Positions 18,485 to 28,594 of a DNA stretch of 64,000 nt are shown piece after piece. The position numbers were made by a program, and so were the translations under genes. Origin of the DNA: a virus. The notes below the pieces were generated by a model. It was given only the letters and a program-made list of their open reading frames with translations. It was not told the origin of the DNA and did no database searches. Location: IMG/VR virus record IMGVR_UViG_3300046804_003469, positions 62,001 to 126,000 of that record. One strand, given 5' to 3'. Position 1 is the first letter of the stretch. Each line of letters opens with the position of its first letter.

Positions 18485-19782
18485 TGCCAATATCTCATCT
18501 CTATCCAAATTCAAATCCATCAATAAGATTAAACTTTGCAAAAGCAAAGAAATTAGATCCTCGGATTACTTTCTCACGAAATTCTACAGGTACGGTATTA
18601 AACTCTCAAGGATATGTTGAGACTGTAGGAATTGATGCCCCAAGATTTGATCATTCATATGATAGAGTCAGCAATTCTGTGGTTTCTCTTGGTCTTTTGA
18701 TTGAAGATGCAAAAGTAAATTTATTTACTTTTAGTGATCAATTTTCAAATGCTGCTTGGACAAAAACAAATACGACAATTGGAGCAAATTCTTTAATTTC
18801 TCCTCCAACTGGAATTGGATCAGTTCTTTCAATTATTGATAATACAACAAACGCTGCTCATACCATTTCACGATCAGTATCTTCTACACTTACAAATACA
18901 TATTCTTTCAGTTGTTTTGCTAGATCAGGTATAAACAGTACTGGATATGCGATTCAATTAACATCAACAATATCTGGACTTTCTCAAAAATTAGTTTTTG
19001 ATTTAGATAATGGAGTTGCAATTTCATCATATACTTCAGGAATATATACATCTTTCATTCAACCATATCCTAATGGATGGTATAGAGTTGGTTATGCTGC
19101 AACAGCAACTTCAACCACAGCATCATCATTTACAATTGGAATTGCATTAAAATCTGGTGCTGGAATTACAACAAACTATGTTGGATCTGGAGGATCAATT
19201 TGTGTATGGGGTGCTCAATTAGAGACCTCTCCAATACCATCATCTTATATACAATCTGATGCATCTTCTGGTATTCGTTCAGGTGATATTGCATACATGG
19301 ATCTTGGACAATCATCTTGGTTTAATTCCACACAAGGATCGTTAGTATTTGAACATAGACCTGTTGGATTTAGTACAACAACACTTGCTGGATATCCTGC
19401 GATTGGTTTTGCTAATACTGCGGGAAGTTCTACATATGCGTTTCAATACTTCTTTGATAGATCTGCCAATAAAACATCACAATATTTGGCAAGAAATAAT
19501 GGATTGGATATCTCCACAATTAATTATTTTGCAACAACTTATTCAGAATTCCCAGCAGCAAAAGTTGGATTTGCATATACTTCCAACTTATTCACACTTG
19601 CAAGAAATGGATCAGTTGTTGGAACTGGTGCTGGAACAACAGTTCCTTCAGTGGCAACTTTATTGATTGGAAATAATGCAAAAGTTGACTCTCAAACCAT
19701 AAATTCTACTATATCATATATCCATTATTATCCTCAAGCATTGACAAGCACTCAACTTCAAAACTTAACGAAGAGAGCATAA
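18484..19782 (+). CDS. Fibre-associated adhesin-like protein, copy 2 of 3
   Basis: The product is 432 aa, paralogous to both neighbours: IRLNFAKAKKLDPRITFSRNSTG, PRFDHSYDRV, GLLIEDAKVNL, then 'VWGAQLETSPIPSSYIQSD' and a closing 'ISYIHYYPQALTSTQLQNLTKRA'. The usual DHDPTTGVCNG motif is altered to a longer DHSYDRVSNSVVSLG, so this copy has diverged most near the first conserved block. It probably binds glycans through the same module. It is coupled to the flanking genes by one-base TAATG overlaps, implying near-stoichiometric synthesis of the three proteins. Confidence 0.82.
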   Translation: MPISHLYPNSNPSIRLNFAKAKKLDPRITFSRNSTGTVLNSQGYVETVGIDAPRFDHSYDRVSNSVVSLGLLIEDAKVNLFTFSDQFSNAAWTKTNTTIGANSLISPPTGIGSVLSIIDNTTNAAHTISRSVSSTLTNTYSFSCFARSGINSTGYAIQLTSTISGLSQKLVFDLDNGVAISSYTSGIYTSFIQPYPNGWYRVGYAATATSTTASSFTIGIALKSGAGITTNYVGSGGSICVWGAQLETSPIPSSYIQSDASSGIRSGDIAYMDLGQSSWFNSTQGSLVFEHRPVGFSTTTLAGYPAIGFANTAGSSTYAFQYFFDRSANKTSQYLARNNGLDISTINYFATTYSEFPAAKVGFAYTSNLFTLARNGSVVGTGAGTTVPSVATLLIGNNAKVDSQTINSTISYIHYYPQALTSTQLQNLTKRA

Positions 19783-20996
19783 TGATAAACACTAGTATTC
19801 TTCCATATATTGATGTTACATCTAAACCATCATTGGTTTTAGATTTTGCTAACTCTAAAAGATTAGATCCTCGGATCACTTTTACAAGATCGAGTGGCGG
19901 AACTTGTGTTGGTCCAAATGGATTGATTACTCTTGTTTCTGCAGATCAACCAAGATTTGATCATGATCCAACAACTGGTGTTTGTAATGGATTGTTGATT
20001 GAGGAGAGTAGGACTAATTTACAACTACAATCGGGAAATATAGATAATACAATTTCTCCTTGGAATAGTAACACTGCATTTAATACAACTAAAATTGGAC
20101 CAACAACTGCTCCCGATGGCACAAATACTGCTATCATTTATGCTGGGAATGGTGCAGGAAATAATGAGTTTGTATGCCAATCAAATAACCTATCTTCAAA
20201 TACAACATATACTGCTTCAATATGGGCAAGAATAGTAAGTGGAACATTACCAACAAGTGGACAAATAATTTCTGCAGAGTATAATAATGGAGTTGCAACA
20301 ACTAGAGCAAATGTTTCTTATTCTAATAATTTAACGACTAGTTGGAAGAGATTTTCAGTCACATTTACTAATGTAAATGCTCTCAATGGTGCATTTTTAT
20401 TTTTTATTGCTGATCAAAATAATACAGCACAAATAGCAGTGTGGGGAGCACAATTAGAAGTAGGATCATTCCCAACCTCTTACATTCCCACAACATCAGC
20501 AACAGTCACAAGATCTCAAGATAATGCAAGTATAGTAGGACCTAATTTTTCAAGTTGGTATAATCCAAATGAATGGACACTTTTTGCTGATATGTCAACT
20601 CCAAGTGCAAACTTAATTGCCGCAGCATCACAAGCACAATATGTTTCAATAGATGATGGAACTATGAACAATACTTATGCAATTAGGTGTGTAACAGATC
20701 CTTCAACACCTTATATCGATGGTTATGCACAATTTAATAATAATCCAATTGCAGATTATACTGGAAGTGATGGATCATCTTTCCCATCAAGAGTTAAAGC
20801 AGCATTTGTAGCAAAAAATAGTGATTCGGCATTTTGTTATAATGGAAATACCGTAGAAACAGATACTGCATTTACATTGGCATCAACTGTAGATAGAATG
20901 AGAATTGGTGTTAATCCTAAAGCAGGCACTATTGCAAAAATACTTTATTATCCATCTCGTTTGAGTAATACTCAAATCAAACAATTAACCACATAA
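19782..20996 (+). CDS. Fibre-associated adhesin-like protein, copy 3 of 3
   Basis: The product is 404 aa. It keeps both signatures of the trio: LVLDFANSKRLDPRITFTRSSGG with RFDHDPTTGVCNGLLIEESRTNL near the N-terminus, and WGAQLEVGSFPTSYIPTTSATVTRSQD in the middle. The C-terminus (KILYYPSRLSNTQIKQLTT) is LamG-like. The domain between (residues ~265-380) differs from the other two copies, suggesting exchange of binding domains on a common frame. It is coupled by TAATG to copy 2. Confidence 0.82.
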   Translation: MINTSILPYIDVTSKPSLVLDFANSKRLDPRITFTRSSGGTCVGPNGLITLVSADQPRFDHDPTTGVCNGLLIEESRTNLQLQSGNIDNTISPWNSNTAFNTTKIGPTTAPDGTNTAIIYAGNGAGNNEFVCQSNNLSSNTTYTASIWARIVSGTLPTSGQIISAEYNNGVATTRANVSYSNNLTTSWKRFSVTFTNVNALNGAFLFFIADQNNTAQIAVWGAQLEVGSFPTSYIPTTSATVTRSQDNASIVGPNFSSWYNPNEWTLFADMSTPSANLIAAASQAQYVSIDDGTMNNTYAIRCVTDPSTPYIDGYAQFNNNPIADYTGSDGSSFPSRVKAAFVAKNSDSAFCYNGNTVETDTAFTLASTVDRMRIGVNPKAGTIAKILYYPSRLSNTQIKQLTT

Positions 20997-21001
20997 AGTT
21001 T

Positions 21002-21328
21002 ATGGAATATACAACGTATTTTCTTCGTTTTTCTTCAGAAAAAGAAGCAAACGATACTTTAAGAGAAGTTGGTTATCGAAAATATAATCGTAGAACAAAA
21101 CAATATGATTTTTCAACATTAAACCAACCTGGAGATGTTGATGTGATTGGTGAGATTTATAATGATGATGAGGTTTTTCGTTTAGGTAAAAAAGGATATC
21201 ATATTACAATTACTCCTGCAACAAAAAAAGATGGTTATCATGTAAATATTACATTAAAAGGTGAATTACCAGAAGCGTTGAAGGAATTTTGTGTAATACC
21301 TCAAAATCCACATAGAGTTTTCTTATAA
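21002..21328 (+). CDS. Conserved small protein in fibre cluster
   Basis: The product is 108 aa, starting 6 bases after adhesin copy 3. It begins MEYTTYFLRFSSEKEANDTLREVGYRKY and is a mixed alpha/beta, charged, soluble protein with a central 'RTKQYDFSTLNQPGDVDVIGEIYNDDEV' region. There is no signal peptide, membrane segment or repeat. Its position between fibre genes suggests a fibre chaperone or small structural part. I do not recognise a named family. Confidence 0.72.
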   Translation: MEYTTYFLRFSSEKEANDTLREVGYRKYNRRTKQYDFSTLNQPGDVDVIGEIYNDDEVFRLGKKGYHITITPATKKDGYHVNITLKGELPEALKEFCVIPQNPHRVFL

Positions 21329-21336
21329 CTAAATAT
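21329..21336 (+). promoter_or_regulatory. Possible late promoter CTAAATAT
   Basis: CTAAATAT starts at the last base of the preceding stop codon and lies 28 bases before the 1750-aa fibre gene. It deviates from TATAAATA but has the position of the better late motifs in this block. This is a weak call. Confidence 0.3.
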
Positions 21337-21363
21337 TAAAAAAAGCCGAGTGGAGACACGAAG

Positions 21364-24300
21364 ATGGCAATTAAGATTGCTGGTGTAACAGTTATTGGTG
21401 ATACTAGATCACTCTCAAGCATTACATCATTAGACGCGCAAACAATAAACACGATTGAAACTGCAATTGCTGTCGGTCCCAATACAATGACCGATCTTCA
21501 GGTTGCTGGTATCACTACATTTCTCAGCGGACCTGTTTTTATTGGATCTGGAACAAGCACAGGAACTGCTGGTCAAATTCTCCAAGTTGCTGGTGTATCT
21601 TCAAGTGCATATATTGGTGGAAATTTAGGTTTAGGTAATACCAATCCATCGTCTAAACTTACAGTAGTTGGTGATCAATTAATTACAGGTGTTTCAACAG
21701 CAGTCACATATAATGGTCAAATTAACCATCCAACTGGTGTTAGTACATTTAATATTATTACCACTTCTGTAGGTGCTGCTGGAACTATACTTATCAATAG
21801 TAATCTGTATGTTGTTGGTAATATAACTGCAGGTGGAACAAGTTTTATAGTAAATGCTCAACAATTACAGATTTCAGATAAAGACATTGTTCTTGGATTT
21901 ACAACTAATACACTAGGTAATGATGTTTCCACTGATGCTACAGCAAACCATGGTGGTATTTCTATAGCATCAACAGTTGGATCACCACTGATTAATATTC
22001 CATTACAAGCAGGTATTAATAGTAATCCATCCACATATAAGCAATTCATGTGGATTCAGGCAGGAAACTATACTGGATTAGGAACTGATAGTTGGATTTC
22101 AAACTATCCAATTTCAATTGGTAACACTTCAAGAGTTCTTGTCAATAGTAGATTTACTGTAGGTACAGGATTTACTGTTTTTGATTCACTTTTAGATGCA
22201 ACAGATATTAGAGCAAGACATATTAGTGCCTATGGTATTTCAACAGTATCTTCTGGTCTTTTTGTAGGAACTGGTAATACTACAGGAACTGTTGGACAAA
22301 TCTTCCAAGTTGTTGGTGTTAACTCTAGTGTCTTTATTGGTGGTTCTGTTGGTATTGGTTCAACAATTCCAGCAACAACTTTAGATATTATTGGTACTGG
22401 TAAATTTACTGGTATTGTAACTGCTCCAGTATTCAATGGTAACTTAAACGCAACTGGCGTATCTACATTTAACCCAGGTGCAACTGTTTTAATTGGTACT
22501 GCAACTTCAACAGGAACTGCTGCTCAAGTTCTTCAGGTTGCTGGTGTTTCTTCAAGTGCTTATATTGGCGGTAGAACTGGTATTGGTAATACAAATCCAG
22601 GTGCTCAGTTGCATGTATCTCCAGCAGCAACTTCAATTGCTGGTTTATTCTCTGGTTCTACATCTACTGATATGGTTCGTATCACTCAAAGTGGTACAGG
22701 TAATCCTTTATATGTAAACAATCCAAACAGAGCACCATTATTTGTAGATAATAATGGAAGAGTTGCAATTGGAACTACAGCAATTGTACCTGGAGTTCAA
22801 CTTACAGTTCTTGATGGTAATGCTTCAATTTCCAACCCAGCAATTTCGGCGGGTATTGGAACTACATCTGCTCCTGGAGGTTACAGTCCTCTTGCCGCTT
22901 TCGTTGGATTTGCTGGAAGTACATCAGAAGTTATAATTCAAAATACAAATAATCAAGTATCATCTTCTGCTGATATTTGTCTATTATCCGATACAGCAAA
23001 CTGGGTAACTAATTATATTGACTTAGGTATTAATGGTAGTACTTATAATCAATCATTCTGGCAAGTTGGTGGTCCAAATGATGGTTATCTTTATACTTCC
23101 GATGGAAGTTTATCGATTGGTGCTAATTGGAATAATGCTTCTTCAACAAAATATATCAACTTCTTTATTAATGGCACTGGATCATTAGATGCCAACGAAA
23201 TCATGAGGATGACCTCAAATAGAAGAGTTGGTATAGGAACTACAATTCCAAATGGATTATTCCAAGTCAGTGCAGGTACAAGTTCTTTCTATGTATCAGG
23301 AACTGGACTTGTTGGTATTGCAAGTACTCAACCAGTAGCAAACCTTGATGTCACAGGAACTGCAAGAGTTTCAAGTGGCGCAACATTTAATGGTGCAGTA
23401 ACACTTAGTAATACTTTAACCCAAGGAAACTTTGCTGCAACATTTAACCAAACAACTTCAAACTTTACTGTAGGTTCCCAAACAACAGGTTCATTGATTT
23501 TAGGTGGTCCTCAACAATCTGCAGTACAAACTTTAGGTTTATCTACAGTATCTCATACTGTTGGTATTTCTACAGGTGCTTCTGGTGTTGGTGTAACAAA
23601 AACAATCAATATTGGAACTGGTGGTTTATCTGGATCATTTGCATATATTACACTTGGTCCTTCTGCAGGACTTGGAACAGTTTTTATTAATACTAATGAT
23701 CCTCTTGGAATTGGTAGTGCAACTCCAACTTCTATTCTTGATGTAGTTGGTGATGCAAAACTGACTGGTGTAGTTACAGCAACAACATTCAGTGGTAACT
23801 ATAATAGTGGTTCTACTGGTATTGCAACAATTACAACTTTAACAGGAACAACATTAAATTATACTGGTGTTGGTACTGTCAACTTTATTAATGGAACTGG
23901 TTTAAGATATACTGGTGTTTCTACGTTTACTACTGCTGCAGGTCCAGTTCTGATTGGTGGTGGTACATCAACAGGTACTGCAGGTCAGGTTCTTCAGGTT
24001 ACTGGTGTTTCATCTAGTGTTTATATTGGTGGTCAGTTGGGAGTTGGTGTAACAAACCCAGGTGCTCCATTGCAGGTTAATACTAATGCATCTAACTTAA
24101 CTGCAATTCGTGCGTTCTCTGGTGCAACAGCAAACAATGTAAGTTATGCTTTAGGTCGTACAACAGAAGAAATCTTCTTAGGTATTGCAGCAAACACAAA
24201 TGATTTCATCACTGGTTCTGCCGCTGGTGACTTTACATTGAAGAATAATAGTGGAAAATTAATGCTTGGTGCCTCTGGATCCAACGCATTAACAATTGAT

Positions 24301-26616
24301 ACCTCAAATAACGTTTTAATTAACGTAGCATCTGGAACAGGAACTTTAAACCAAGCACTTCAAGTTGGTTCTTCAGGAACAGTTCGTGGTGCTTATATTT
24401 CTGGTAACGTCGGTATTGCGTCCACAAACCCAACATCTGCATTATTTGTTGTTGGAGAAGCAAGATTTACTGGAGTAATAACTGCTCCAGTATTCAATGG
24501 TAATATAAATGCAACTGGCGTATCCTCATTCACTGCTGCTACAGGGCCAGTTTTAATCGGTGGTGGCACATCAACAGGAGTAACTCAAACAGTTCTTCAA
24601 GTTGTTGGTGTCAACTCCAGTGTCTTTATTGGTGGTAACTTGGGAATTGGTTCCACAAACCCAGCAGTAAAACTATTAGTTTCTGGTAACGCAATTATTA
24701 CTGGTGTTACAACTGTCGGAACTACAACATCAGGAACCGTTCTTAATCCAACTGCTGATATTTACAGCATTTCAATGGGTCAGGGTGCTTTAGCAGGAAT
24801 TAATACAACAACTGCTGGAAACATTGCAATTGGATATTCAGCATTACGTTTTAATACTTATGGACCAGCAGGTGGCGGATATAGAAATAATGCTGTTGGT
24901 GTATATGCATTACAAAATAACACTACAGGATATACTAATAATGTATTTGGTGCATATGCTGGTCTTGGTGCTACTACTGGTGGTACTGGATCAAGTAATT
25001 CTGCATTTGGTGACTTTGCTTTAACATCTTTCAGTTCGGGTAGTTCCAATTCTTTCTTTGGTTCTAATGCAGGATATGCAGTTACTTCAGGATCTTTCAA
25101 TAGTGGTGTAGGTGTAAATGCATTAACATACTTAACTTCAGGTGGTCAAAATACTGCTATTGGAAACAACTCGTTATACAGTGCCACAACAGGTAATAAT
25201 AATAGTGCTGTTGGATTTGCTGCATTATACAGTGTTACAACAGGAAATAATAATAACGGTATTGGACGTGATTCATTATCTGGAGTTTCTATTGGAAGCA
25301 GCAATAATTCTCTTGGTAATAGCGCACTTTATAATGCAACTGGTAACTATAACGTAGCAATCGGTGAATCAACTGGCGTAAACCAAACTTCTGGTGATTT
25401 TAACTTAATCATAGGTTCTTTACAAAATGTTCCAAACTTAAGTGGATCTAACCAGTTAGTAATTGGTTCTGGAAATACTTCTTGGATTTCTGGTAGTAGT
25501 GCTTATAATGTTGGTATTGGTTCTACAATTCCAACATCAAAACTTTGGGTTGAAGGAACAGCAAGAGTATCAGGTGCTGCTACTTTTGATAATACTTTAA
25601 CTGCAAATTCTAATGTTTTCTTTAATACGGCAACAGGTAATATAAGTTTTGCTTCACAAACAACAGGATTAGTGACTATTGGAGGAACATTACAAACTGG
25701 CACAATTACATTAGGACAAGCATCGACATCTCAAATACTTAATCTTGCTACTGGTGCATCAGGTGTTGGAACTACTAAAACCATTAACTTAGGTACTGGT
25801 GGTTTATCAGGTTCCTTTACAAATATCAACATCGGTCCTGTTGCTGGCGTTGGTACTGTTGCAATTAATTCTGGAACTAATCTTGGAGTGGGTCATTCAA
25901 GTCCAACGTCTAAACTTGATGTGGTAGGTGACGCAAGGGTTTCTGGAGTAATTACTGCTAGCTCATTTAATGGTAATGTCAACTCAACAGGTATTTCTAC
26001 ATTCTCAACTGTACTGATTGGTACTGCAACTTCAACAGGAACAGCATTACAAGGTCTCCAAGTTGGTTCTGCTACATCAACAATTGGTGCATTTATTTCT
26101 GGTAACGTTGGTGTTGGTACAACAGTCACTACCACTGGAGTTAAATTAAATGTTGTTGGTGCAACTGCAATTTCAGGTGTTAACACAACATTCTCAGCAA
26201 TTACTCAAAATATTGTTAAGATCCTGATTCTTTCAACACAGACAACTGCAGGTACGGCAACAACATTAACAAGTGATGGTTCAAATATTCCATCTGCAAC
26301 AGGAAACGTTCATCTGATTCCTGCAAACGCAGCGATTGCATTTAAAGGAACTGTGGTTGCAAACGTAACTGGTGGTGGTAACACTCGTGCATGGGAATTT
26401 AAAGGTCTCATCAAACGTGGTGCTGCTGCTTCATCTACAGTATTAGTTGGAACTCCAGCAATTAGTGATATTGCTTTCGATGCTGGTGCTTCTGGTTGGG
26501 CAATCTCAGTTGGTGCTGATACAAACCTCGGTGCAATTGCAATAAACGTAACTGGACAAGCAGCAACAACCATTCGTTGGGTCTGTAAGATGGAATCTAC
26601 TGAGGTTACATACTAA
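21364..26616 (+). CDS. Long repetitive tail fibre with YadA-like head repeats, 1750 aa
   Basis: The modular fibre is built from the same hinge unit as the 1805-aa protein (FIGSGTSTGTAGQILQVAG.SSSAYIGG..GIG.TNPS), with one DMVRITQSGTGN unit near residue 440. Residues ~1140-1350 form a distinct run of about ten short repeats of the form N.A.G..AL...T.G..N: NNAVGVYALQNNTTGYTNN, NSAFGDFALTSFSSG, NTAIGNNSLYSATTG. These resemble the left-handed beta-roll head of trimeric autotransporter adhesins such as YadA. The last ~130 residues are non-repetitive and have no chaperone motif. This is a probable receptor-contacting fibre. Confidence 0.87.
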   Translation: MAIKIAGVTVIGDTRSLSSITSLDAQTINTIETAIAVGPNTMTDLQVAGITTFLSGPVFIGSGTSTGTAGQILQVAGVSSSAYIGGNLGLGNTNPSSKLTVVGDQLITGVSTAVTYNGQINHPTGVSTFNIITTSVGAAGTILINSNLYVVGNITAGGTSFIVNAQQLQISDKDIVLGFTTNTLGNDVSTDATANHGGISIASTVGSPLINIPLQAGINSNPSTYKQFMWIQAGNYTGLGTDSWISNYPISIGNTSRVLVNSRFTVGTGFTVFDSLLDATDIRARHISAYGISTVSSGLFVGTGNTTGTVGQIFQVVGVNSSVFIGGSVGIGSTIPATTLDIIGTGKFTGIVTAPVFNGNLNATGVSTFNPGATVLIGTATSTGTAAQVLQVAGVSSSAYIGGRTGIGNTNPGAQLHVSPAATSIAGLFSGSTSTDMVRITQSGTGNPLYVNNPNRAPLFVDNNGRVAIGTTAIVPGVQLTVLDGNASISNPAISAGIGTTSAPGGYSPLAAFVGFAGSTSEVIIQNTNNQVSSSADICLLSDTANWVTNYIDLGINGSTYNQSFWQVGGPNDGYLYTSDGSLSIGANWNNASSTKYINFFINGTGSLDANEIMRMTSNRRVGIGTTIPNGLFQVSAGTSSFYVSGTGLVGIASTQPVANLDVTGTARVSSGATFNGAVTLSNTLTQGNFAATFNQTTSNFTVGSQTTGSLILGGPQQSAVQTLGLSTVSHTVGISTGASGVGVTKTINIGTGGLSGSFAYITLGPSAGLGTVFINTNDPLGIGSATPTSILDVVGDAKLTGVVTATTFSGNYNSGSTGIATITTLTGTTLNYTGVGTVNFINGTGLRYTGVSTFTTAAGPVLIGGGTSTGTAGQVLQVTGVSSSVYIGGQLGVGVTNPGAPLQVNTNASNLTAIRAFSGATANNVSYALGRTTEEIFLGIAANTNDFITGSAAGDFTLKNNSGKLMLGASGSNALTIDTSNNVLINVASGTGTLNQALQVGSSGTVRGAYISGNVGIASTNPTSALFVVGEARFTGVITAPVFNGNINATGVSSFTAATGPVLIGGGTSTGVTQTVLQVVGVNSSVFIGGNLGIGSTNPAVKLLVSGNAIITGVTTVGTTTSGTVLNPTADIYSISMGQGALAGINTTTAGNIAIGYSALRFNTYGPAGGGYRNNAVGVYALQNNTTGYTNNVFGAYAGLGATTGGTGSSNSAFGDFALTSFSSGSSNSFFGSNAGYAVTSGSFNSGVGVNALTYLTSGGQNTAIGNNSLYSATTGNNNSAVGFAALYSVTTGNNNNGIGRDSLSGVSIGSSNNSLGNSALYNATGNYNVAIGESTGVNQTSGDFNLIIGSLQNVPNLSGSNQLVIGSGNTSWISGSSAYNVGIGSTIPTSKLWVEGTARVSGAATFDNTLTANSNVFFNTATGNISFASQTTGLVTIGGTLQTGTITLGQASTSQILNLATGASGVGTTKTINLGTGGLSGSFTNINIGPVAGVGTVAINSGTNLGVGHSSPTSKLDVVGDARVSGVITASSFNGNVNSTGISTFSTVLIGTATSTGTALQGLQVGSATSTIGAFISGNVGVGTTVTTTGVKLNVVGATAISGVNTTFSAITQNIVKILILSTQTTAGTATTLTSDGSNIPSATGNVHLIPANAAIAFKGTVVANVTGGGNTRAWEFKGLIKRGAAASSTVLVGTPAISDIAFDAGASGWAISVGADTNLGAIAINVTGQAATTIRWVCKMESTEVTY

Positions 26617-26622
26617 TAAATA
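26615..26622 (+). promoter_or_regulatory. Late promoter AATAAATA within a small palindrome
   Basis: AATAAATA begins at the second base of the TAA stop of the 1750-aa gene, 23 bases before the next start. It lies in the inverted repeat ACTAATA-aat-ATTAGT, so promoter and hairpin coincide. The downstream gene has a GGAAGG ribosome site. Confidence 0.5.
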
Positions 26623-26644
26623 TTAGTTAGGAAGGTAGGTACAA

Positions 26645-28417
26645 ATGTCAATTTCAATCCTAAACCAAGGTAATTCCTTTGGTATTTCAAGTTCATCAAG
26701 TAGTGGAATTGTAACCACATTTGTTTTTGATAGTACTGGTTTAGGTAATATTGGTATCGGAACGACTATATTCACTGGAACTGCAAACCAAAACTTACAA
26801 GTTGGTGGTGGTGCTTATGTTGCTGGTGCTGTTGGAGTTGGAACAACCAATCCAACAGGTGTTAAACTTGACGTTGTAGGAAATGCAAGAGTAAGTGGAA
26901 CTGTTACATTTACTCAATCTGCTACTGATTCATTTTTAGTTACAGTAAGATCATCTCCAACTACAGATATGGTTAACATATCTAACCTTGGATTTCCTGT
27001 TACTACTGCTGGAGTAAATAATCTTCAAGTTGATTTTAGTGGAGGATCTGCTGCTGTTGAAGCAGGTGCAGTCAGAGTTGGAATGACCCCAGGAGGAACT
27101 TCTGGTGGTATTTGGAATGCATTTAGAATTTTACCAACAGCATCTGCAGGTGCTGGAGTTACGGTAAATGCATTAAAATGTGACTCAATTACTCCTGGTA
27201 GTGGTAATGATAATGCATTATTTGTTGGTTCTGGTTGGGATCAGATTATTAATTTCAACTTTACTCCAATTATTAATGGTGTTGGAGAATTTGTTAGTAG
27301 AATAAATTCTCTCTCAGGTGTTTCAACTTTTGGATCTGGGTCTACTGTATTGATTGGAGGTGGTACATCAACAGGAACTGCATCACAACCACTTCAAGTT
27401 ACTGGTAATGCTTATGTAAGTGGTAATCTTGGAATTGGAACCACAATTCCATCAGTAACGGGATCCACATTAGGTGTTGCTGGAACAATCACAGAATTTT
27501 ATGGCGGAACTTATTGGAACTTAGTATCTCAGTATGATGTTGGTATTGGTGCATCACAGGTTCCATTGAACCAATTTTTTGGTCAATTAGCATATATGGA
27601 TGCATATTCACCATCAGGTCTTAGAAGAGATGGTGGTGGTTCTGATGATCTTACCATAGATTCCAGTGGTTTTGTTGGAATCGGCACAACAAATGCACAA
27701 GGATTATTTCAAGTTGGTTCTTCATTTACTACACCTTTTATTGTTACTCAAAGTGGAACTACTGTTTCTGTTGGCATAGGAACCACAAATCCAAAAACAT
27801 CTTTAGACGTAGTTGGTGCTGGTAATTTTACAGGTATTGTTACAGCATCCGTATTTAATGGTAACTTAAATTCCACTGGTGTTTCTACTGCATCAAACAT
27901 TGGAGGTACTACTTTAAACTATCCTTCAGGATTCATTAATGTTGGTGTAGTAACCAATATTAGTGGTACTACCTTAAACTATCCTTCAGGGTTCATTAAT
28001 ATTGGTGTTGTTACTGCAATTTCTGGAACTAACTTAAATTATACTGGTATTGGTACAATAAAAACAGTTGGACTTGGTACAGTTGGCGTAACCACAGCAT
28101 CAAACGTCTCAACAGTTAATATTAGTACTGGAACTCTTTCTCAAGTAGTTCTTTCTAGCACTGTGGGTGTTGCTACAGTTAATCTTACAAATCCAACATC
28201 TGGACAAATTGCCAAATTATATGTTCAAAATCCATCAGCAGCAGGAAGTAGAGTTGTAAATATTCAAGTTACTGGAGTTAATATACCAGCAGCTGGTATT
28301 AGTAGTGGTTCTATCGTAGCAAATGGAGCAGCATGGCCTGCTGGTGCTAACTATATTGTTGATTTAATGTTTATTGGTGGAAATGCAGCAGCAAACGCCT
28401 TTGGAATGATCAGATGA
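26645..28417 (+). CDS. Repetitive tail fibre / virion structural protein, 590 aa
   Basis: The product begins MSISILNQGNSFGISSSSSSGIVTTFVFDSTGLGNIGIGT and continues with the hinge modules of the fibre family (IGGGTSTGTASQPLQVTGNAYVSGNLGIGTTIPS; VGIGTTNPKTSLDVVG). Residues ~420-460 hold a near-perfect internal duplication (LNYPSGFINVGVVTNISGTT followed by LNYPSGFINIGVVTAISGTN). The last ~110 residues are a non-repetitive domain ending NAAANAFGMIR. A late promoter lies upstream and a strong terminator follows. It is the last gene of the fibre block. Confidence 0.85.
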   Translation: MSISILNQGNSFGISSSSSSGIVTTFVFDSTGLGNIGIGTTIFTGTANQNLQVGGGAYVAGAVGVGTTNPTGVKLDVVGNARVSGTVTFTQSATDSFLVTVRSSPTTDMVNISNLGFPVTTAGVNNLQVDFSGGSAAVEAGAVRVGMTPGGTSGGIWNAFRILPTASAGAGVTVNALKCDSITPGSGNDNALFVGSGWDQIINFNFTPIINGVGEFVSRINSLSGVSTFGSGSTVLIGGGTSTGTASQPLQVTGNAYVSGNLGIGTTIPSVTGSTLGVAGTITEFYGGTYWNLVSQYDVGIGASQVPLNQFFGQLAYMDAYSPSGLRRDGGGSDDLTIDSSGFVGIGTTNAQGLFQVGSSFTTPFIVTQSGTTVSVGIGTTNPKTSLDVVGAGNFTGIVTASVFNGNLNSTGVSTASNIGGTTLNYPSGFINVGVVTNISGTTLNYPSGFINIGVVTAISGTNLNYTGIGTIKTVGLGTVGVTTASNVSTVNISTGTLSQVVLSSTVGVATVNLTNPTSGQIAKLYVQNPSAAGSRVVNIQVTGVNIPAAGISSGSIVANGAAWPAGANYIVDLMFIGGNAAANAFGMIR

Positions 28418-28420
28418 TAT

Positions 28421-28477
28421 GACAGTTCAAAAACTGTCCTAGAGACCTCTCAGATCGCCTCTGAGAGGTTTTATAGT
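28421..28477 (+). promoter_or_regulatory. ACTG-box promoter fused to terminator (member 1)
   Basis: A dyad GACAGTT-caaa-AACTGTC (28421-28438) is followed 15 bases after its ACTG by TCTCAG as a poor -35. An 18-base spacer leads to TATAGT at 28472-28477. The -35 region lies inside the terminator hairpin of the fibre gene. It would drive the metalloprotease gene at 28595. Recognition rests on the shared architecture with other members at 30673, 33153, 45291 and elsewhere. Confidence 0.45.
28445..28475 (+). terminator. Rho-independent terminator of the fibre block
   Basis: ACCTCTCAGA and TCTGAGAGGT form a perfect 10-bp stem with loop TCGCC, followed by TTTATA. It lies 27 bases after the last fibre gene and ends the 28-kb structural region. 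Confidence 0.8.
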
Positions 28478-28594
28478 ATGTTCATGTCCATAACCTCATT
28501 TACATGAGATTTTCAAATCTAGACCGATTTCTATTTGTTTTTTCATTCATTTGGGTTTCTCACTGGGCGTTCAAAGTATCTGAGGTGATTTTCG

